Below are positions 58,030 to 64,000 of a stretch of DNA of 64,000 bases, in pieces. The stretch is taken from contig BDSI01000033.1 in NCBI GenBank assembly GCA_003117195.1, positions 186,001 through 250,000 of the forward strand, in the 5' to 3' direction. Position 1 is the first letter of the stretch. Each line of letters opens with the position of its first letter. The notes under the pieces were generated by a model, which saw nothing but the letters and a program-made list of their open reading frames with translations, was not told where the DNA came from and did not search any database. Source of the stretch: Eudorina sp. 2006-703-Eu-15. Taxonomy: Eukaryota > Chlorophyta > Chlorophyceae > Chlamydomonadales > Volvocaceae. The position numbers and the translations under genes were made by a program.

Positions 58030-58880
58030 GCAGTACAGGTGTAGAGCTGGCGGAGTCACTGACACTTGGGCCACTCGGCAACAGGCACGGGTGGCACGGG
58101 TGCCCTCGGAGGACGGACCGACGGGTCTGATCTGGGTCGAGGACAGGTGACGTTGTGACATGCAGCCTGGGAGGAGGAGGGCCCTCACTACTCCTGGGGG
58201 GGTGTTCCAGAGGGTTGCCGAAGGTCTGTAGCTCTGCCGCCGCCGCACGGTCGGTGCGGCGATGTACGGCCGGTAGCAGGGGGGAGCTGGTCGGCGGAGG
58301 AGCTGCGCGGAGGTCTGTGTCTGTCCCTCATCAGGCCGGGGACCCGGTGCGCCGGTGGGCCGCTGGGCTGGATATTTAGGGTTGAGGGTTTGTCTGGCGC
58401 GGGAGACCTGGAGGCGGGGGAAAGCCCGAACTCAGGCCGTTGTGTTTATTGAGAAACCAGATTGGTGTGTGTGTGTGTCTGTGAGAGAGAGAGGGAGAGG
58501 GAGAGAGGGAGAGAGAGGGAGAGAAAGAGAGGGAGAGAGGAAGAGAGGAAGAGAGAGAAGGGTGGTGGGGAGCGTGCTCGCGTGTCGGGAGTGTCCGTCG
58601 TTTGGGAGGGCCGGGGCTCGGTGGGAGAGGGGTAGGTAGCTGAGTCGTGCAGGCATGACTGTCGGCCACCTTTGGCACCTTTGGCACCGCCTGCCTGCAT
58701 GCCTGCATGACTGTCGGTGGTGCCGAAGGTGGTCGTGCCGAAGAGGCATTTGGGCCAGTCGGGCAGGGGAGGCAGTGATTCAGTTGGCCGTTATTTTGCG
58801 TTTTCGCGGTCTTGGTTAGTGTGAGGGAGGGATTCAGGGATCAGGAGGGCAGGCGTGGGCAACAACGGGATGGGCATGGG
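58030..58880 (+). other. Spacer after the first metalloproteinase, with GA-rich repeat
   Basis: A (GAGAGG)-type purine array runs from about 58483 to 58560. Direct repeats containing GCATGACTGTCGG lie at about 58653-58715. No coding signal was seen and no TGTAA was found. Confidence 0.6.
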
Positions 58881-58896
58881 CTGATGATGCAGGGAA

Positions 58897-60637
58897 GTGT
58901 TCTCTCGGGCAGTCTTGCTGGCATTGTTGTTGTTGGCTGCTGTGGTGGGGGCGGTCCCATCCAGCCGTGCTGCACGGCAGGAAGTGACGCGCGGGCTGCT
59001 GTGGCGGGATACTTCCCTGGAAGCTGGCTACCTTGGTAAAGAAACTGTACATGAATTGTACCTTGTCTCGTTCGGACCTTCGTGTCCATCCGGTATAGAG
59101 GTTTTATTGTGGCACGAATCCATTGATGAGGCAGATTGGACGGGCTGGGGCGTCGTACAAGTCTCCGCTTGCGCCGTACGGATGCCCTCGGGGCCGCGGG
59201 ACCGATCTCTCTGCCCAAAGCAATGAAACGTAGCTTTGCCGCCGCCAGGCGGTTAGGTTGGGCAACGGCGCCGCGGCTGGAAGATGCCGTGTACCGCGCC
59301 GGTTGCACCGAGTTGCAGCGCCCATGCAGCATGTGTGAGCGGCGACATGCTTAGCATACCAGGACGGCCGCGCGTGCCCAGGCCCAGAGGTTGCGAAATG
59401 CAAGTTGGGCGGGGTGTCGTACATGCGTGTGTGCGTTTGTGGTTGCGGTTGTGTTGTGCGTGTGTGTATGTGTTGAGCGTGCGCAACAGGGTTTGGTGTA
59501 TGGTGGAAGCATGCGAACCAGGACCGCCAAGCTAAAGCTGATCTGAGACTAATCAAGCTTATATGTTCACGAGGCCATTCATCTAGATCGATTTCCCTAA
59601 ATCCATCAATTAGATCAACTTCATGTTCGGATTTTATGTCCCACGCTTTTTGAAGGCCTGATTCAGATGAAGCCGTACTCGTACGGCAGGTGGTGCCGGG
59701 ACTTTGCTTGCGTACGGCACGACAGTACGAAGGACTTCATCTTTCAGACACGCCATCGCTCGGATGTCGAGGTTTATATTACGCTTGCCATTGATAAAAT
59801 TTGTGTGTGAATGTGTCCGCCATTTTTGGCCTGTCCATAGACTACTTGTGCCTGACGTGTCTGTCTTCCGTACACAAGAGTACGGTAAATGAGGCGGCGT
59901 CGCACAGGGCACTGGAGGTGTAGGGGGCATTAGGTTGCGGCCTCTTCGTAGGGCGATGACGTCAGGGTTCCGGAGCGCGTCGCGGGCCCTCGCGGTGCAT
60001 GCTGTGATCGACAGGCCCTGGAGCTCGCTCCGCCCACCTTAATTTGGAGCGTACGGCAGGTGATGTGACGGTACGGCAGGTGATGGGCGGTATGGCAGGT
60101 GATGGGCGGTACCGTATTAGGAGAGTTGATGGGGTACAGAATGCTAAAGCGCAGCGGCTAGGGGTGGTACAGGAGTTGGCGCTTGCGAACAAGGTCCAGG
60201 TCAGCCTGCGGGACCCGAGCAACAAGCATCGAATGGCCAGTCAGCACGTCGCAGGGGTGTGCTCGAGGAATGTGCGCCCCGGCGATCCGGTTGTACTGAG
60301 GCTGATTGCACATCGCAACCTCCGCCTCGGGTACGGCGGCGATGGGACTGTGGATATCGATTTCGTATGCACGGTATTGCTGTACAATAGGCGCGTGTGC
60401 CGGGCTAGTGAATGGCAACAGGGAATAGGAGCCGCGGGGAGCAGTCCCAAGTACAGGGGACGACCGCCCCCGGCTGACCATCCGGGCGGGGCGGGGACGT
60501 GTTCGGGGACTCGGGGTCCACGAATCGGGGGCGCGCTGCAGAGCACCGTGCTCGTCTTCCGAGCCGGACAGGTGCGCGCCCCGGCTGCCGCCCGGTTGGT
60601 GCTGTGTGAAGGTGGCCACGCACCGAGCGAGCTGTAA
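58897..60637 (+). CDS. Possible small secreted protein, split gene (start not found)
   Basis: An open stretch at 58897-59160 encodes a convincing secretion signal (SRAVLLALLLLAAVVGAVPS) followed by ordinary sequence up to WTGWGVVQ. It has no in-frame ATG; a stop lies just upstream at 58882, so an upstream exon joining near 58893 or a non-ATG start would be needed. A donor at 59161 (caa|GTCTCC) and an acceptor at 60199 (gtccag|GTCAGC) are both phase 0. They would join it to VSLRDPSNKHRMASQHVAGV, then NVRPGDPVVLRLIAHRNLRL and DIDFVCTVLLYNR, stopping by 60637. The two halves have matching style and phase, but the join is inference and the family is unknown. It may instead be a decayed gene. Confidence 0.33.
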
Positions 60638-62490
60638 ATCCTCATGGACGTCCAGATGTATCTTTGGGGGCTCTCAGTCCGCACACTCGGGTCGGGTCGG
60701 GTCGGGTCGGGTCCTCTGGGTTGAGTCCAGGGTTCGGATGGGGGACCCCTGGGTCAAGGTGTTGGGAGGGGTGTGGGACGGGTCGCAGGGTTCGTTTGCG
60801 TTGCGGGGGGCCACTCAGCACTGGATGCCTGGCACGTGATGCCGCCGCCGGCCGCCGCAGCCTGGTGCGGCCGCCTGAACAGGGCCTTGATGGTGGCTCG
60901 CGAGCCCCGTCGCCTTCCAAGACTACAGGGTACAGGCCACCGCCGGAGACGAAATCCGGTCACTTTGACTGGGGTGGTAGGAACGCCCCGGTGTTGACCT
61001 CCCCCTGAGCGGGCTTCATCCTTGACAATGGCTGGCCCTCAGGAACGGGGTGATTCCCTTGTGGAGTGGGTGCAGAGCGTGTTTCGGTGCACTTGTGGAG
61101 CCTGTCCGGTGCGCCATGGTGGTGACGCGGTTTCATTTGTGCAGGTTAACGAGGCGGCTGCGGCTGTCACCGATGGCCCTAGCGGGGTCGACTGTAACAT
61201 CCTTGATAATACACTTATGACTGCCTTGTACTCCCCGTCCACCCACCTTGGACATCCGGCAATAACAAGCAACAACCAGCTACGGGCGGGTCCTGTGTCG
61301 AACGAAATGCTCGCGTGTGAAGCTTCGCTGGTCGTTTTTACAGGCTGTAGTGTCGCTTGTCGAAGGAATATACCTAGAGGACAAAGAATGACGTCTCCAT
61401 GGCTGGGGATGACTTCATCGGGCGGAGCCCCACCGGGCGGACGGCCAGTGTCGCCATCAGCTGCTCAGCACAGTAGCTACTGCAGCACTGACGAGACGCT
61501 TACAAAAGAGCGCAGAACCAGATCTCTAAAATTGTAGAACAGAGCTTATCAAGGTCACCACTGCTGAGATCGATGCCATCAAGTATCTGAGTAGCCCTTT
61601 TGGAATCCCGCGCGCAGTCAGCGCGAGCTCCAACCATTCGTACGTAGCCGACGAATGTAGCCCTTCAGCCGTCGGATGGCAAGATTGCCATCCTCGTGCC
61701 AGGTGCAGAGCTCACCAAATGAAAAATTAATTGAATATCATTCATTATATTGTCCAAAGACGTCATTCGCAGGCGACCATGGCGAACAGACCCTAACTAC
61801 GGCGTTAGTAATCCGCTTCATGACTGCAATGGACTAATGGACTCTACCTGATGCCGGTCTGAAACGGCTGCTAATTACCGAAAGTAAAAGGAAATTTACA
61901 TTTCTGCATATAGAGCTAATGATTCATAATTTGTGCACTTCTGCCGGCTGTACTAATAACATTCTGTAGCGATGGACCTCGCGCGCCACATTATTAACAC
62001 ATACACAAATAGGATTTCGAGTGGTATTGTGTATGTGATGCTGATCTAGGCTATTCAAGATGTTGCGCTTTCGTAATGCCGACGTTTGCGCCCGACAGCC
62101 ATAACGGAAGCTAAGGCGAGGCCGGCGCCGTTGCCGTACGCGGCTACAGGGCAAGAGCGCTTACCATCATAATGGTGAAGGCTTGAAAAGGCAGCTAGGA
62201 CAGACAACTGAGTCTTCAATTTCATGTCCCATAGGAATTAGCACCAGTTTACGGCGTTGACGATCGTTTGTCAGGTCTTGGCCCTGTCGGTAGGTAAGTT
62301 TCATCAGTCGCCGCCTTAGGCTCTTTAAAATTTGTCTGTAATTTCTATCATAATTGAAGTTGCTTAACTCCGTCGCAATCTCATATATGATGACGACGTC
62401 CGGCTGCTGTTTCCATAACAGGTGTTCTAAGTCCAGCACAAAAGGGCGAGCCTCGACGAAAGGTTGCAGCGCTGCTGGAAGTTGGCTTGG
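60638..62490 (+). other. Intergenic region before the second metalloproteinase
   Basis: (GGGTC)n-type units lie near 60690-60712. An open frame at 61022-61537 has an acceptor-like TTGTGCAG|GTTAAC at 61137-61150 but no recognisable domain. From 61.54 kb onward the sequence is AT-rich and without coding signal. Confidence 0.5.
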
Positions 62491-64000
62491 ATGAAGCTGC
62501 AGTGGCACGTAGCGCTTTTAGCGCTTCTGCTGCTCAAAGCTGCTGAAGGTGCGCACCAGCCAGCCCGCGGTTGCATTGCGTTCACGGCGCGAAGCCCCAC
62601 GATGCAGACCGCTACCGGTTTGCGGCAGCGCGTCGCCGCAGCTGATTGGCAATGCAGTTCGACATTCCTGCTCATATGCACAGGGCATCGTAGTCGAAAA
62701 CGTCAAGGGAACAACAAGCGGCAAGCAAAACCCCGCTGATGCAGAAACCCATAAGCTTCCGGTCTGGGACGCGGATTGCGCCGCGCCCACCCATTACTGG
62801 AAACACGGCATACATACACACATACAAACATACACACACATACCATACCACTCGTAGTTAGCTTCATGCCTTCATCCGAACCACCAAATCAAGGATGTCC
62901 TGCTTCCGCCTTCCTTCGCCCGCGCACCCCGATCGACACGCAGTCGCGCGCGCCCAGGCCCCTCAAGCCCAGAACGCGCCCGGCCAGGTGAAGAAGCAGG
63001 TCCAGGGGCAGCTCGCCTACGTGACCCTAAACGACACGGCGGAGGAGTGGGTCCTGCTGGGCGATGACGACAGCTTGACGCCCTTCAATAAGGGCTTCAA
63101 GCCGCCCAAGAAGGACAAGAAGGGCAACGACATACAGCCCGGCACGACCATCGCCTACGTAAGCGCGGGGCTTGGGCGGACCTTCCTTCCGTTCGGGCTT
63201 CCGGGGGCGGACGGGCGGAGCTCCTCCGAAACCGGTGATGCGATGGGTGGGGCGCCGTACATCCGTGCTGCGGAGTTCCCCCCCTCCCCCAGCGAAAAAG
63301 CGGCAACGCGTCCCTTCCCTGGACGGGCCCTGGGTCCCCGCGACTCACCCCGCCCTGCCTGGAACCCCTGGACCCCCGTAACGCTCGCACCGCAGGACTG
63401 CTCCTTGGACACCAGCGGCGCCTGCACGCCCAGCGACCCCACCGCCCCCACCGTCGTCGCCGCCGCCGCGCCCGCCCCCACCATCCTGGCCCAGCGGACC
63501 CTGGTCATGATCCTGGACTACTCCTCCTGCGGCTACGCCCCCGGCCTCAACGAAGCCACCGTCAGGTCCATCCTGCTGGGACCCAACGGCGACGGCACCG
63601 GCGGCGTCGCGCAGAAGCTCTCCCAGTGCTCGTACGGCAAGCTCACGATCAACGCCACCGCGCTCACGGTCATGACCGTGCCGGGTAATTGTACGACAGC
63701 GGTCACGGCCTCGTGCAGCTACATCGGGTTTTCGAGCACGGGCGACGCGGGCGCCAAGGCGGCCCTGGGCACCGCCGGCTACGCCACCTTCACCAACTAC
63801 ATGTACATAGTGCCGCCGGGGTTACAGCCCGTCTGCCCCTGGTCGGGCCTGGCGATCCTGCCGGGCAAGCAGGTCTGGCTGCAGAGCACGTCGTACGGCA
63901 TTCAGCGCTGGGCGACGGTGATGCAGGAGACGATCCACAACTACGGCCTGTGGCACTCGTGGGCCAACGGCGTCGAGTATGAGGACTACTCCACCGCCAT
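62491..64000 (+). CDS. Second secreted matrix metalloproteinase, VMP/gametolysin type (3' end outside window)
   Basis: Three exons fit in phase: 62491-62548, 62944-63158 and 63396 onward to the window end. The start ATG gives a signal peptide (MKLQWHVALLALLLLKAAE). The propeptide-like exon (VQGQLAYVTLNDTAEEWVLL, then LTPFNKGFKP) aligns with exon 2 of the first gene (FVDTHDGNQRFAL, then VTPFGGGFRP). The catalytic part has DCSLDTSGACTP, LDYSSCGYAPGL and PPGLQPVCPW. The zinc motif is QETIHNYGLWH (63924-63956), again QEXXHXXGXXH, followed by EYEDYSTA at the window edge. Unlike its neighbour at 54579, no intron interrupts the zinc motif. A C-terminal Hyp-rich tail cannot be judged because the gene is cut off. 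Confidence 0.92.

Overview
This window is nuclear DNA from a volvocine or Chlamydomonas-like green alga (Chlamydomonadales). The evidence is GC-rich coding sequence, many short GT-AG introns, poly-Ala/Gly/Pro linkers, TGTAA poly(A) signals downstream of genes, a flagellar central-pair gene, and two secreted metalloproteinases of the gametolysin/VMP type, one with a Ser-Pro (hydroxyproline-rich) tail typical of volvocine extracellular matrix. The species cannot be fixed from the sequence. I built all exon models by hand by matching reading frames and splice phases.

Layout, left to right. 1-17221 (+): the 3' part of HYDIN, with 19 visible exons and 3,945 residues. 20067-23019 (+): RAD51B, a RecA-family DNA-repair recombinase, whose first exon is not certain. 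24806-32221 (+): a flavin-monooxygenase-like gene with eroded cofactor motifs and a tail of about 1,000 low-complexity residues. 36616-38995 (-): a five-exon gene whose product has a LysM-like segment. 39264-40415 (+): a single-exon, probably plastid-targeted acidic protein, divergent from the previous gene across a 268-bp AT-rich gap. 41440-50989 (+): a fusion of a methyltransferase-like Rossmann domain with riboflavin kinase. Its tenth intron holds a 4.85-kb DNA transposon with 156-bp terminal inverted repeats. 54579-58029 (+): a complete VMP-type metalloproteinase. About 58.9-60.6 kb (+): a possible small secreted protein. 62491-64000 (+): a second VMP-type metalloproteinase, cut by the window end.

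The genes do not form a pathway. They cover flagellar motility, DNA repair, flavin or redox biology, plastid function and extracellular-matrix remodelling. The two metalloproteinases look like a local duplication. Most of the remaining DNA is introns, untranslated regions, simple repeats and short dispersed repeats, with several lower-GC intergenic stretches (about 19.2-20.0, 23.5-25.2, 53.2-54.6 and 61.5-62.4 kb).

The most notable points are: the methyltransferase-like/riboflavin kinase fusion and the transposon inside its gene; a LysM-like segment lodged inside another conserved module; a HYDIN nucleotide-binding loop without its lysine; an FMO-like protein that lacks the hallmark residues; and paired QEXXH metalloproteinases that differ by an intron cutting through the zinc motif.
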